64,000 nucleotides of DNA from Lewinellaceae bacterium (GTDB lineage: Bacteria > Bacteroidota > Bacteroidia > Chitinophagales > Saprospiraceae), in assembly GCA_020636315.1 (NCBI GenBank), contig JACJYA010000006.1, positions 310,001 through 374,000 of the forward strand, in the 5' to 3' direction. The notes beneath the pieces are model-generated. The model saw nothing but the letters and a program-made list of their open reading frames with translations, was not told the origin of the DNA and did not search any database. The translations under genes and the position numbers were made by a program. This document shows positions 36,337 through 45,203 of the stretch, in pieces. Numbering within the stretch: position 1 is the first letter of the stretch; every line of letters starts with the position of its first letter.

Positions 36337-37240
36337 AAGATTTTTCGCCGGATTGCTTTTTTCCCGCTGTCCTGCGAAGGAAGGGGTAGCCGAACACAGC
36401 AGCGAGAATGATCAGCACCCCCCAGTAAAAGCCCGGTGAAAGATCCTGGTGTTCTTTTAGAATGAACCATGCCAGAGCTATACCGTAAACAGGTTCCAGG
36501 TTGACTACCAGGTTGGAAGCAAAGGCGGAAAGGTGCCGGAGGGAACGCAGGGCCAGGATATAGGCCAGGGTCGTACACAGTAGAGACAGAATGATGAGAT
36601 AGGCCCAGTCCGCCGGTGCAGGCATAAGCTGTATCGGTTCATCGCTTTGGCTGATATAGATGGGTAGCACCAGGCAGAGGAAAAGCCAGGCGCTGCCCAA
36701 TTCCAGAAAAGTGATGCTCATCTCGTCGGAACGGCCGATGAGCTTTTTGTTTAGAGAGGCAAAAAAAGCTGCTATCAGCGCAGCAGAAAGGCCCGCCAGG
36801 ATGCCCGCATTCATGGAAGCTTCTGTGCTGGAGACGATAAGCGCCATTCCGGGGATAATGGCCAGTCCGAGCACCGCTTCGTGCCAGCGCATCCGTTGCC
36901 GCAGTATAAGCGGCTCGGTGAAGGAAGTGAAAAAAGAGGTAGTCGCCATACAGATGAGCGTAATGGAAGCATTGGCCAGTTTAATGGCTCCGTAAAAGGC
37001 CAGCCAGTGCAGTGCCACCAGAACACCTACGCCCATAAACTGAAGGATGGTTACCCTGGGAAGCCGGCGTAAAGCCTTCCCCCCCCGGATCAGGAAGAGC
37101 AGGCTCAGGCTTGTGATCAGAACCCGCCACCAGACGATAGCCAGAGCAGAAAGCTGAATGAGGCCACCCAGGATTGCCGTAAATCCAAAAAGGAAAACGG
37201 CAATGTGCAGCTCCAGGTATGCGCGCTTTTCATTATCCAT
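36335..37240 (-). CDS. EamA/DMT-family membrane transporter
   Basis: The 301-residue protein has ten predicted hydrophobic segments in two repeats of five, as in EamA (drug/metabolite transporter) proteins. Typical stretches are the FLFGFTAILGGLI opening, WWRVLITSLSLLFL, and the second-repeat end CTTLAYILALRSLRHLSAFASNLVVNLEPVYGI. Family members export amino acids, nucleosides or drugs. The substrate cannot be told. The start at 37240 (MDNEKRAYLELHIA) is preferred over the 41-residue longer frame, which begins in non-coding-like sequence. Convergent with ftsH and divergent from the peroxiredoxin gene. Confidence 0.9.
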   Translation of the reverse strand: MDNEKRAYLELHIAVFLFGFTAILGGLIQLSALAIVWWRVLITSLSLLFLIRGGKALRRLPRVTILQFMGVGVLVALHWLAFYGAIKLANASITLICMATTSFFTSFTEPLILRQRMRWHEAVLGLAIIPGMALIVSSTEASMNAGILAGLSAALIAAFFASLNKKLIGRSDEMSITFLELGSAWLFLCLVLPIYISQSDEPIQLMPAPADWAYLIILSLLCTTLAYILALRSLRHLSAFASNLVVNLEPVYGIALAWFILKEHQDLSPGFYWGVLIILAAVFGYPFLRRTAGKKQSGEKS

Positions 37241-37419
37241 GAATAATGGTTTGGCCTGCAAAGCAAGAAAATTCGACAGACTTTCCTTATCTTTAGGGGG
37301 TATAAAATTGAGTGGAAACCTTAAACGGATGAGGCCTTTTTTGTGTTTTCCAGCAAAGCACAAGCTAAAAAGGCCTTGACGCCCGCCAATTCATTCAATA
37401 ACATAAAAACAAAAAAGGT

Positions 37420-37890
37420 ATGTCCGTAAGCGTAGGTGATAAAGCACCGTCTTTTTCGCTTTATTCCTCTGATAAGAAGGAAGTATCTCTTAAGGATTAC
37501 GAAGGCAAAAATGTTGTCCTGTTGTTCTTCCCCATGGCCTTCACCAGTGTCTGTACGGAAGAGCTTTGCTCTTTGCGGGACGGCATCGCTGAGTACAATG
37601 ATGCCAATGCAGAAGTGCTGGCCGTTTCAGTAGATTCCCCCTTTACCCTGGATAAATTCAAAGCAGAACAGCAACTCAACTTCCCTTTGCTTTCTGATTT
37701 TAACAAGGAAGTCTCCCGTTCTTACGGCGCACTTTACGAAGAATTTGTCCTGGGGTTGAGAGGAGTTTCCAAGCGTTCCGCTTTCGTCATTGACAGAAAT
37801 GGAGTGGTGCGTTATGCCGAAGTACTGGACAATGCGGGGAACCTGCCCGATTTTGCCGCCGTGAAAGAAACTTTAAGCCAGCTGAATTAG
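37420..37890 (+). CDS. Peroxiredoxin, Bcp-like (AhpC/TSA family)
   Basis: The 156-residue thioredoxin-fold protein has the peroxidatic motif FTSVCTEELC, with Cys45 as likely peroxidatic residue in TxxC and Cys50 five residues on. That is the spacing seen in Bcp-type atypical peroxiredoxins. The family motifs LLFFPMAFTSVC, AVSVDSPFTLDKF and KRSAFVIDRNGVVRYAEV are present. Expected role: thiol-dependent reduction of hydrogen peroxide and organic hydroperoxides in the cytoplasm. It lies 72 bp upstream of clpS on the same strand, so co-transcription is possible. Confidence 0.92.
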   Translation: MSVSVGDKAPSFSLYSSDKKEVSLKDYEGKNVVLLFFPMAFTSVCTEELCSLRDGIAEYNDANAEVLAVSVDSPFTLDKFKAEQQLNFPLLSDFNKEVSRSYGALYEEFVLGLRGVSKRSAFVIDRNGVVRYAEVLDNAGNLPDFAAVKETLSQLN

Positions 37891-37962
37891 TTGGTTGAAG
37901 TATATCTGCCTGACAAACAGACAGTGAGCAAAAACCAGAATCATCAACGAAAATCCGGAAAC

Positions 37963-38274
37963 ATGATGGACGAGTTGTACAACTATATGATGGGAGAAGA
38001 ACTGGAGGAAGTAGTGGTTGAAGAAGAAATTTCGGATTCGGACATTGGCGAACAGGCACAACTTATTGTTTATAACGATGACCACAACACATTCGATTGG
38101 GTCATTCAATGCTTCCGGGAGGTGCTGAACCACACGCTTGAACAGGCAGAGCAGCTTTCCCTTATCATCCACTTCAAGGGCAAGGCCACAGTGAAAACGG
38201 CCCCCAGGAGTGTGCTCAAACCCAAGAAAGATGCTCTGGTGGACCGGGGGCTGTCGGCTGTAATTGAAGAATAA
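37963..38274 (+). CDS. clpS: ClpS, ATP-dependent protease adaptor
   Basis: This protein of about 103 residues has the ClpS core: VYNDDHNTFDWVIQCF (the N-degron pocket loop NDDHNTF), an EQAEQLSLIIHFKGKATVK stretch and a C-terminal helix. It is preceded by an acidic N-terminal tail (MMGEELEEVVVEEE) of the kind that engages the ClpA/ClpC unfoldase. Family knowledge: it delivers proteins with N-terminal Leu, Phe, Tyr or Trp to the Clp protease. The ATG pair at 37963/37966 is preferred to the TTG at 37891, because the intervening residues do not resemble the family. The aat gene follows after 19 bp, so both arms of the bacterial N-degron pathway are together. Confidence 0.92.
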   Translation: MMDELYNYMMGEELEEVVVEEEISDSDIGEQAQLIVYNDDHNTFDWVIQCFREVLNHTLEQAEQLSLIIHFKGKATVKTAPRSVLKPKKDALVDRGLSAVIEE

Positions 38275-38293
38275 AGTTACATTCCTTTTAAGA

Positions 38294-38995
38294 ATGCCCG
38301 TTTTCTGGCTTTCTGAAAAAAACCTGGTTTTTCCCAACCCTGAACTTGCCGGCCCCCAGGGGGTACTGGCCATCGGCGGCGACCTTTCTCCTCAACGTTT
38401 GTTAAAAGCCTATCAGATGGGCATCTTTCCCTGGTTCGGCCCCGGGGAACCGATCATGTGGTGGTCGCCGGACCCCCGGTTCGTCCTTTTCCCCGCTGAG
38501 TTGAATGTGTCCCGAAGTATGCGCCCCTATTTCAATCAACGGAAATTTGACGTCACCTATGACCAGCAGTTTGAAAGTGTGATGAGGGAATGTGCTTCCC
38601 AATACAGGCCCGGCCAGGGAGGGACCTGGATTACAAAAGGCATGATCAGAGGTTATACACAGCTTCATGAAATGGGGTATGCCCACTCTGTAGAGGTATG
38701 GCAAGAGGGGGAACTGGCAGGAGGGCTGTATGGCATTGCCCTGGGCAAGGTATTCTATGGAGAATCCATGTTCATGAAGGTGAGTAACGCCTCCAAATTC
38801 GGGTTTATTTCTCTGGTGCGCGAGTTAGAGGCCCGGGGCTTCTGGCTGATCGACTGCCAGCAGGAAACGCCTCACCTGGCAAGCCTGGGCGCCAGAAGCA
38901 TCCCCCGAAAAAAATTCCTGGGCCTTCTGGAAAGGAATAGTTCGGAGCCTACCCTGAAAGGGAGTTGGGCCGGTTGGAGTAAAGAGGATAAATAG
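38294..38995 (+). CDS. aat: Leucyl/phenylalanyl-tRNA--protein transferase
   Basis: The 233-residue protein carries the Aat signatures FPNPELAGPQGVLAIGGDLS, YQMGIFPWFGPGEPIMWWSPDPR, a GTWITKGMIRGYTQLHEMGYAHSVE stretch, GGLYGIALGKVFYGESMF and FWLIDCQQETPHLASLGA. It transfers Leu or Phe from charged tRNA to proteins with N-terminal Lys or Arg, making substrates for ClpS. ATG at 38294 begins MPVFWLSEKN, the family's usual opening; the longer frame overlaps clpS. The M23 peptidase gene follows 4 bp after the stop, so these genes may form one transcript. Confidence 0.95.
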   Translation: MPVFWLSEKNLVFPNPELAGPQGVLAIGGDLSPQRLLKAYQMGIFPWFGPGEPIMWWSPDPRFVLFPAELNVSRSMRPYFNQRKFDVTYDQQFESVMRECASQYRPGQGGTWITKGMIRGYTQLHEMGYAHSVEVWQEGELAGGLYGIALGKVFYGESMFMKVSNASKFGFISLVRELEARGFWLIDCQQETPHLASLGARSIPRKKFLGLLERNSSEPTLKGSWAGWSKEDK

Positions 38996-38999
38996 GCTC

Positions 39000-40712
39000 A
39001 TGCGATACACTTCCGCCATCCCGATCATTCTGCTGTTGCTGTCCTTCACCTTTGGGGAAGATGAAGCCTATCCGCAGCATTATTTTTCCGCTCCGGTTCC
39101 CGGGCCTCTTCGCTTATCGGGCACTTTTGGCGAATTGCGCCCGGGGCACTTCCATGCAGGAATCGATATAAAGGGCAAAGTGGGGGATGCCCTGCTGGCT
39201 GCCGCAGAAGGCTACGTTTCGCGTATTACGGTTTCTCCTGACGGTTACGGGAAGGTATTGTACCTGTCGCACCCTAATGGTTATACGACTGTTTATGCCC
39301 ATCTGGCCCACTTCAGCCCGGAACTGGAAGCCTATGTGCGAAGCCATCAGTATGCCATCGAATCTTATGCTGTGGACCTGCAACCCGAGCCGGGGCAGTT
39401 TACTTTTAAGCCGGGAGCAGTTATCGGAGCGATGGGAATGACCGGCCACTCTTTCGGGCCTCATCTCCACTTTGAAGTGCGGGGACAGGAGGGTAATACG
39501 ATGATCAACCCGCTGGAGTTCGGGCTGCCGGTCGCAGACCACCGGCCGCCTTTTATGGGGCGGCTTCGCTTGTACGCCATCGATAGAGAAGGTGACAGTC
39601 ATTTACAGAACGATAATCGGCTCAGTAAAGGGCGGGAGGGCCGCTATCGCCTCGAACAGGGAGATACCCTCTATACCCATTCTCCGTTGTCGGGGCTGGG
39701 CCTGGAAGTATTCGACCATCAGGATGGAACCGCTAACCGCAACGGGGCCTACAGCCTGAAATTGTACTTTGATGATTCGCTGGCTTATTATTTTAATACA
39801 GAACGTTTTCAGAAGGAGGAAACGCGCTACCTCAATGCCCACCTGGATTACAGGGCGCTGCAGGAGGATGGCTTTTATTTTAACCGGCTTTACCGGATGC
39901 CCGGGAATGGTTTTTCCGATTATGTAAAAACCGGTGGCCTGATATCTCTGAGGCCGGGAGAAACAGCGAACGTCCTTCTGGAAGCCGGCGATATCGCCGG
40001 CAATACCGCAAAGTTGAATTTCGTGCTCAAGCGGGCCAAAGGGCCGTTGAAAATAACACATCCCTACTACAATTACCGCCTGCCCTTTAATGAGGAAAGC
40101 GCCATTCAAACGCCTTCGCTGGAACTCTATTTTCCGGAAAACAGCTTTTACGAAAACCTGGATCTTCACTATGAACCCATTCTTGAAGACTCCTACGGGA
40201 TCTATTCCCTGGCCCATCAGATCCACTATCCGGCAACTCCCGTACATCACTATTTTCAGATCGGCGTACGGCCTACTATCCTTATCCCGGACCAGTTGAA
40301 ATCCAGGGCCTTTGTAGCCCTCTGCAGCCCCGGCGGCGCTATTGTCAACTGCGGAGGGGAATGGAAGGATGGTTTTCTGCAAACCCGGGTGCGTTCTTTC
40401 GGCACCTACTGCATTCTGGCCGATGAGGAAGCGCCGTCCATTCTGCCGCTCAACCTGAAGGAAGATATGAGCCGGGCTGCATCCATCGCCTTTCGGGTCA
40501 AAGACAATTACGAAACAGCTGCTAATGTGCCAGGCCTGAAATACCGGGGAACGATAGATGGCCACTGGGTGTTATTCGAATACGACGCCAAGCACGGACA
40601 GCTGGAATATTTTTTTGAAAACACCCTGGCGCAAGGCAGACACCAACTGAGGCTTGAAGTAGAGGATGCGGTGGGGAATATTGCCCTCTTCGAATATCAG
40701 TTCCGGCGTTAA
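39000..40712 (+). CDS. M23-family (LytM-type) metallopeptidase, exported
   Basis: The 570-residue protein begins with a signal peptide (MRYTSAIPIILLLLSFTFG). An M23 peptidase domain (~35-165) follows, with zinc ligands His52 and Asp56 in HFHAGID and the HLHFE motif (155-159). A long C-terminal region (~175-570) is rich in beta-strand-like segments of unknown fold. LytM domains cut peptide cross-links in peptidoglycan, and the complete set of metal ligands suggests an active enzyme rather than an EnvC-like activator. Related proteins occur widely in Bacteroidota. The gene starts 4 bp after aat. Confidence 0.9.
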   Translation: MRYTSAIPIILLLLSFTFGEDEAYPQHYFSAPVPGPLRLSGTFGELRPGHFHAGIDIKGKVGDALLAAAEGYVSRITVSPDGYGKVLYLSHPNGYTTVYAHLAHFSPELEAYVRSHQYAIESYAVDLQPEPGQFTFKPGAVIGAMGMTGHSFGPHLHFEVRGQEGNTMINPLEFGLPVADHRPPFMGRLRLYAIDREGDSHLQNDNRLSKGREGRYRLEQGDTLYTHSPLSGLGLEVFDHQDGTANRNGAYSLKLYFDDSLAYYFNTERFQKEETRYLNAHLDYRALQEDGFYFNRLYRMPGNGFSDYVKTGGLISLRPGETANVLLEAGDIAGNTAKLNFVLKRAKGPLKITHPYYNYRLPFNEESAIQTPSLELYFPENSFYENLDLHYEPILEDSYGIYSLAHQIHYPATPVHHYFQIGVRPTILIPDQLKSRAFVALCSPGGAIVNCGGEWKDGFLQTRVRSFGTYCILADEEAPSILPLNLKEDMSRAASIAFRVKDNYETAANVPGLKYRGTIDGHWVLFEYDAKHGQLEYFFENTLAQGRHQLRLEVEDAVGNIALFEYQFRR

Positions 40713-40850
40713 TTTTTTACAATTCTTACCCAACATCCTCCCGGCTTCTTTCGTCTTCTCTTCAAACAAACATGATCAAGCTGTGAAAATGACACGCATT
40801 TTTCTGCCTGTAACCCTTTTCCACCTCTCTGAATCCAAAAACTGAATATC

Positions 40851-42092
40851 ATGAAAAGGATAATCCCGCTGTTTTTATTGAGTATGTTGCTGTTATTCTC
40901 CCAATGCAACGAAGATGATCCCATCAAAGGGCCGGACCTTCCGGTGGGCATCGACTGCGATACCAACGCCGAAGCCTGTGCGGTAAGTGCCGCTAATACG
41001 GAATTTGGTTTCAACCTCTTCAGGGAACTGAACGAAGAAACACCCGATGACAACATCTTCATTTCTCCTTTAAGTGTGGCGACAGCCCTGTCCATGACGG
41101 TCAACGGCGCTGAAGGCCAGACGCGTGCCGATATGATGGCGACGCTGGAACAAAATGGCGCCAGCCTGGGTCAGGTCAACGCCGGTTTCCGCCAGTTGCT
41201 CACCTTACTGCCTGCGCTCGATCCGGAAGTACAGCTTCTCCTGGCCAATTCCATCTGGTACCGGCAGGGTTTTCCAGCCAGGGAAGCCTTCCTGGCGGCC
41301 AACCGCGATTACTACGACAGCGAAGTGGCCGAGCTGAATTTTGCCGACCCGCAGGCCAGGGTAACCATCAACAACTGGGTGAATGACAACACCAACGGCC
41401 TGATAGAGTCGATCGTCGATGGCCCCATCGCCTCCAATGTCGTGATGTACCTTATCAATGCCGTTTACTTCAAGGGGGCCTGGCGCCAGCCCTTTGACCC
41501 GGAACTCACCGGTCCGGCGGATTTTCACCTGGCGGACGGAACCACCACCGAAGTGGATATGATGAACTTCGGCCAGGATACCCTTCCCTATTTTGAGAAC
41601 GAGCTGTTCCAGGCCATCGACCTGGCTTATGCCAATTCCGCCTTTTCCATGAGCGTTTTTCTGCCCAAGGCCGGCCATTCGGTTGATGATATCATCAGCC
41701 AGATGAATAATGCGAACTGGCAACAGTGGACGGAGTCTTTTGCCAGCCAGGAGTTGTTCTTCCATTTTCCCAAGTTCAAGATGAAATACGAGGAAAGCCT
41801 CGTAAAAGTGCTGACGGATATGGGAATGGGCATTGCTTTTGTTCCGGGAGGCGCCGACTTTTCCGGCATTGCGGACGCTCAACTGAACATCGATGAAGTG
41901 AAGCACAAGGCCGTTATCGAGGTGAATGAAGAGGGTAGTGAGGCGGCGGCAGTTACCTCCGTGGTCATCGTAGAAACATCCGTGCCATTGATTCCGGCAA
42001 TGTACGTCGATAAACCCTTTGTTTTTGCCATAAGGGATACCCAATCCAACGGCATCCTGTTTATCGGCAAGATGATGAACCCCAATGAGTGA
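40851..42092 (+). CDS. Serpin-family protease inhibitor, predicted lipoprotein
   Basis: The 413-residue protein has a lipoprotein signal (…LLLFSQC, Cys19). A full serpin fold follows: NIFISPLSVATALSMTVNGA, NWVNDNTNGLI, VMYLINAVYFKGAWRQPFDP and the C-terminal DKPFVFAIRD…ILFIGKMMNP. The hinge EEGSEAAAVTSVV has the small residues needed for loop insertion, so it should be inhibitory. By alignment to antitrypsin numbering, P17 is Glu360 and the predicted scissile bond is Thr376-Ser377 in VIVET/SVPL. Serpins form covalent complexes with serine proteases, here perhaps at the cell surface to block host, prey or competitor proteases, or its own. A terminator follows at 42233. Confidence 0.93.
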   Translation: MKRIIPLFLLSMLLLFSQCNEDDPIKGPDLPVGIDCDTNAEACAVSAANTEFGFNLFRELNEETPDDNIFISPLSVATALSMTVNGAEGQTRADMMATLEQNGASLGQVNAGFRQLLTLLPALDPEVQLLLANSIWYRQGFPAREAFLAANRDYYDSEVAELNFADPQARVTINNWVNDNTNGLIESIVDGPIASNVVMYLINAVYFKGAWRQPFDPELTGPADFHLADGTTTEVDMMNFGQDTLPYFENELFQAIDLAYANSAFSMSVFLPKAGHSVDDIISQMNNANWQQWTESFASQELFFHFPKFKMKYEESLVKVLTDMGMGIAFVPGGADFSGIADAQLNIDEVKHKAVIEVNEEGSEAAAVTSVVIVETSVPLIPAMYVDKPFVFAIRDTQSNGILFIGKMMNPNE

Positions 42093-42232
42093 TTGGGTTG
42101 GTGGTTTATAGGTATCAGCCGTTGGCGATTGGTGGTTAGCGGTTAGCAGGCTGCACCAATATCCAGGAGCTAAACGCCAACAGCCAATCCCAATCTTCTC
42201 AATAAAATCTCCATTTTCTTACAAATACAATG

Positions 42233-42260
42233 CCTCGGCGCGGTGCGCCGGGGTTTTTTA
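42233..42260 (+). terminator. Factor-independent terminator after the serpin gene
   Basis: Stem CCTCGGCGC (42233-42241) with GCGCCGGGG (42245-42253), one T-G wobble, 3-nt loop, followed by six T residues (42254-42259). This is a textbook rho-independent terminator on the + strand, 140 bp after the serpin stop and 68 bp before the ldh start. Confidence 0.9.
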
Positions 42261-42327
42261 TTCCTTTTTCTGATGAACTTCTTTTGCGGCTTATGCCTTC
42301 TACAAAGAGTTTAGAAAAAATTACCTT

Positions 42328-43284
42328 ATGAATTCAGAAAAATGGAAATCCAGAAAAGTAGTGGTCGTCGGAGCGGGCGACGTAGGCGCGACCTTTGCTT
42401 TTTCACTGGCACAGAGCGGCCTGGCCGACGAGATTGCACTGATAGACCTCAATAAGAACCTGGTGGCGGGCCAGGTGCTCGACCTCTCCCACGGCATGCC
42501 TTATTATCCGCCGGTCAGCATTCACGAAGGGGATAAAGAAGACTATGCCGATGCCCAGGCTATTGTCATTACCGCGGGCGCCAGCCAGCGGCCGGGAGAA
42601 TCCCGTCTCGAGCTTTTGCAGCGCAATGCCCGCATCATGGAGGGCATCGTCGATGACATCATAGAGCAGGGGTCTGCAGCTGTGATTCTCATTGTGGCCA
42701 ACCCGGTGGATATTCTGACACGGGTAGCCCTGGAACGCTCCGGATGGGACAGAAGCCGCGTCATTGGCTCCGGTACGGTGCTGGACAGCGCCCGCTTTCG
42801 TTACCTCATCAGCCGGTACTGTGGAGTAGGAGTTCACAATGTGCATGCTTATATTCTGGGCGAACACGGCGATAGCGAGTTTGCCGCATGGTCGCTGACA
42901 AATATAGGTGGGGTGCCGGTGGACGCTTACTGCATGGAAAACGGCACAAAAGATACCTGGCAAAACGAAAAGTCCCGAATTGAAGAGCAGGTCCGTCGTT
43001 CCGCCTATCACATCATCGACTATAAGGGGTCAACGTATTACGCTGTAGCCCTGGCCCTTGTAAGGATCATCGGCGCTATTCTGCGCAACCAGAGTAGTGT
43101 GCTTACGGTTTCTGTTTTGCTGCAGGGCGAGTATGGCCAGGAAGATGTTTGCATCAGTGTACCCTGCCTGGTCGATGGCGACGGCATGAAACGGGTTATT
43201 AAAGCAGAACTTACGGAGACAGAGTCGGAAGCCCTGGCCCGTTCGGCGGAGGTGTTGCGCAAGGCGTATGGCGTACTGGCTTAA
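42328..43284 (+). CDS. ldh: L-lactate dehydrogenase
   Basis: The 318-residue protein has the NAD-binding motif GAGDVG (15-20) and the active-loop sequence GASQRPGESR, where Gln87 and Arg88 mark lactate rather than malate dehydrogenase. The catalytic site includes LDSARFR and GEHGDSEFAAWS (His180). It interconverts pyruvate and L-lactate with NADH in the cytoplasm. Length and motifs are those of bacterial homotetrameric LDH. It stands alone behind a terminator and is followed after 117 bp by the CBS gene. Confidence 0.94.
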   Translation: MNSEKWKSRKVVVVGAGDVGATFAFSLAQSGLADEIALIDLNKNLVAGQVLDLSHGMPYYPPVSIHEGDKEDYADAQAIVITAGASQRPGESRLELLQRNARIMEGIVDDIIEQGSAAVILIVANPVDILTRVALERSGWDRSRVIGSGTVLDSARFRYLISRYCGVGVHNVHAYILGEHGDSEFAAWSLTNIGGVPVDAYCMENGTKDTWQNEKSRIEEQVRRSAYHIIDYKGSTYYAVALALVRIIGAILRNQSSVLTVSVLLQGEYGQEDVCISVPCLVDGDGMKRVIKAELTETESEALARSAEVLRKAYGVLA

Positions 43285-43401
43285 GTCCTTTATTTTCCGG
43301 GCATTGTCGGTAGGCTCGCCTTCTGCCTGTAGGAAATCCAGGAAAAATTTGTTAACTTATATACTTTCATCGGAAGTGAATTAACCTAACCTGATTTGCC
43401 T

Positions 43402-43872
43402 ATGAAAAATTACCAGAATAAACCGGTCGAAAGCGACTCGCCTAAAAATGAATTTCAGGGTGCTCCCGTTTCAGATTATATGGTAAGGGAAAAAGACCTG
43501 ATCACCTTCAAGCCGGAGACGGATATCATGGAGGTCGTGGATACTTTGCTGCAGCATGAAATTACGGGTGCTCCGGTACTCAATGATAAGAAGGAACTGG
43601 TCGGGTTGATCGATGACAAAGACTGCCTGAACGTTTTGTTCGCCAGTACATACCACAACGAGCCCGTCAGCAAACGAACCGCTTCCCATTTCATGTCCAA
43701 TGTCATGAAAACCCTTAATGTGCACGCCGATATATACGATGTGGCCGATATCTTTCTTAAAAGCCCATACAAGCGGTTACTGATCGTGGATGACGAGGGC
43801 AAGCTGATCGGACAGATCAGCCGACAGGATATCCTGCGGGCGATCCATGACCTGAATACCAACCCTCGTTAG
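43402..43872 (+). CDS. CBS-domain pair protein
   Basis: This 156-residue protein consists of two CBS motifs (~25-80 and ~95-152): VSDYMVREKDLITFKPETDIMEVVDTLLQHEITGAPVLND… and VMKTLNVHADIYDVADIFLKSPYKRLLIVDD…IGQISRQDIL. CBS pairs usually bind adenosine nucleotides and act as energy or redox sensors. No catalytic domain is attached. ATG at 43402 is preferred over the TTG two codons earlier. It is convergent with the end of the complex I operon, only 20 bp apart. Confidence 0.9.
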   Translation: MKNYQNKPVESDSPKNEFQGAPVSDYMVREKDLITFKPETDIMEVVDTLLQHEITGAPVLNDKKELVGLIDDKDCLNVLFASTYHNEPVSKRTASHFMSNVMKTLNVHADIYDVADIFLKSPYKRLLIVDDEGKLIGQISRQDILRAIHDLNTNPR

Positions 43873-43892
43873 AGAAAAGGCCTTTCTTTCAA

Positions 43893-45167
43893 CTATCGGT
43901 AGGAGCACTTTCCGTCCCGAATGTGCTGTTCGAAATCCTCCTTAAAATATTTCAGTGCGCTTTGGAGGGGCTCCATGGCCCCGGGAGCCAGTGCACAATA
44001 GGTATTACCCGGGCTGAGGTAAGTCGTATGGAAAGAGAGGACTTCCAGGTCCTCGGGTTTGCCATTGCCTTCTTCCAGGGCCTGCAGGGTTCTGGCCACC
44101 CATGGGAGGCCTTCACGGCAGGGCGTGCACCACCCGCAGGATTCCTGGGCGAAGAAGCGTTCCAGGTTGCGGACGAAGCCGACCGGGCAGGTTTTGTCGT
44201 CCAGTATGATGACCGTGCCGGTGCCCAGGCGGCTGCCGGCGTCCATCACGCTGCTGTAGTCCATGCGCAGGCTTAAATGTTCCCCGGTCAGGAAATCGGT
44301 GGAGGCGCCCCCCGGCAGCGCCCCCCGGAACCGGTAGCCGTCGAGCATGCCGCCGGCGTGTTCTTCGATGATCTCTTCAAGGGTGGTTCCCAGGGGTAAT
44401 TCCCAGGCGCCCGGCCGTTTTACCCTTCCGCTGGCGCCGTAGATCTTGGTGCCCCCTTCATCTGTATAGCTCAGCCCTTTGAACCAATCTGCTCCGCGGC
44501 CGATGATGTGTGGGACATTGGACAGGGTCTCTACGTTATTGACGATCGTGGGCTTTCCGAACAAGCCGCTGGCCTGCGGGAAAGGCGGCTTGTCGCGGGG
44601 AGTGGCTCGCTTGCCTTCCAGGGCGTTGAGCAGGCCGGTTTCTTCGCCGCACATGTATCGGCCGACACTGACGTGGATGTTCATTTCCAGGTTGAAGCCC
44701 GAGCCGAGAATATCCCGCCCCAGATACCCCGCCTGATAGGCTTCTCCAATGGCTTCTTTCAGGATGTCGGCTGCGGATTTGTAGGCCCAGCGCAGAAAAA
44801 TGAAGGATTCACTGGCCTGAATGGCGTACGCCGCCAGGATCATGCCCTCCAGCAACTGATGGGGATTGCCTTCCAGCAACAGGCGGTCTTTGAAGGTGCC
44901 GGGCTCCATTTCATCGGCATTGGCGATCAGATATTTCTGCCGGGGGGCGTCTTCGCCCATGGGCACGAAACTCCACTTCATTCCGGTACCGAAGCCGGCT
45001 CCGCCCCGCCCTTTCAGATTAGACTGTTTCACCTCTTCGGTTACTTCGCCCGGCTCCATTTTTTTCAGTGCTTTTCGCAACGCCTGATAGCCGCCTGCCG
45101 CCTCGTATTCTTTCAGGTTCAGAGGGCCTCGGGAAGGATTGATATGTTGGGTCAGTGGCTTTTCCAT
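43893..45167 (-). CDS. nuoF: NADH-quinone oxidoreductase subunit F
   Basis: The 424-residue protein has the NADH/FMN-binding glycine-rich stretch KGRGGAGFGTGMKW, a GEETGLLNALEGKRATPRDKPPFP segment, and the N3 [4Fe-4S] ligands in SCGWCTPCREG (~residues 338-347) plus a distal Cys near HTTYLSPGNTYC. It is the entry point for electrons from NADH in complex I. It is the last gene of the operon, 36 bp after nuoE. Confidence 0.96.
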   Translation of the reverse strand: MEKPLTQHINPSRGPLNLKEYEAAGGYQALRKALKKMEPGEVTEEVKQSNLKGRGGAGFGTGMKWSFVPMGEDAPRQKYLIANADEMEPGTFKDRLLLEGNPHQLLEGMILAAYAIQASESFIFLRWAYKSAADILKEAIGEAYQAGYLGRDILGSGFNLEMNIHVSVGRYMCGEETGLLNALEGKRATPRDKPPFPQASGLFGKPTIVNNVETLSNVPHIIGRGADWFKGLSYTDEGGTKIYGASGRVKRPGAWELPLGTTLEEIIEEHAGGMLDGYRFRGALPGGASTDFLTGEHLSLRMDYSSVMDAGSRLGTGTVIILDDKTCPVGFVRNLERFFAQESCGWCTPCREGLPWVARTLQALEEGNGKPEDLEVLSFHTTYLSPGNTYCALAPGAMEPLQSALKYFKEDFEQHIRDGKCSYR

Positions 45168-45203
45168 TTGCCAGAAAGTTGTGGTTTAAAAAAATAGCCG
45201 TTT

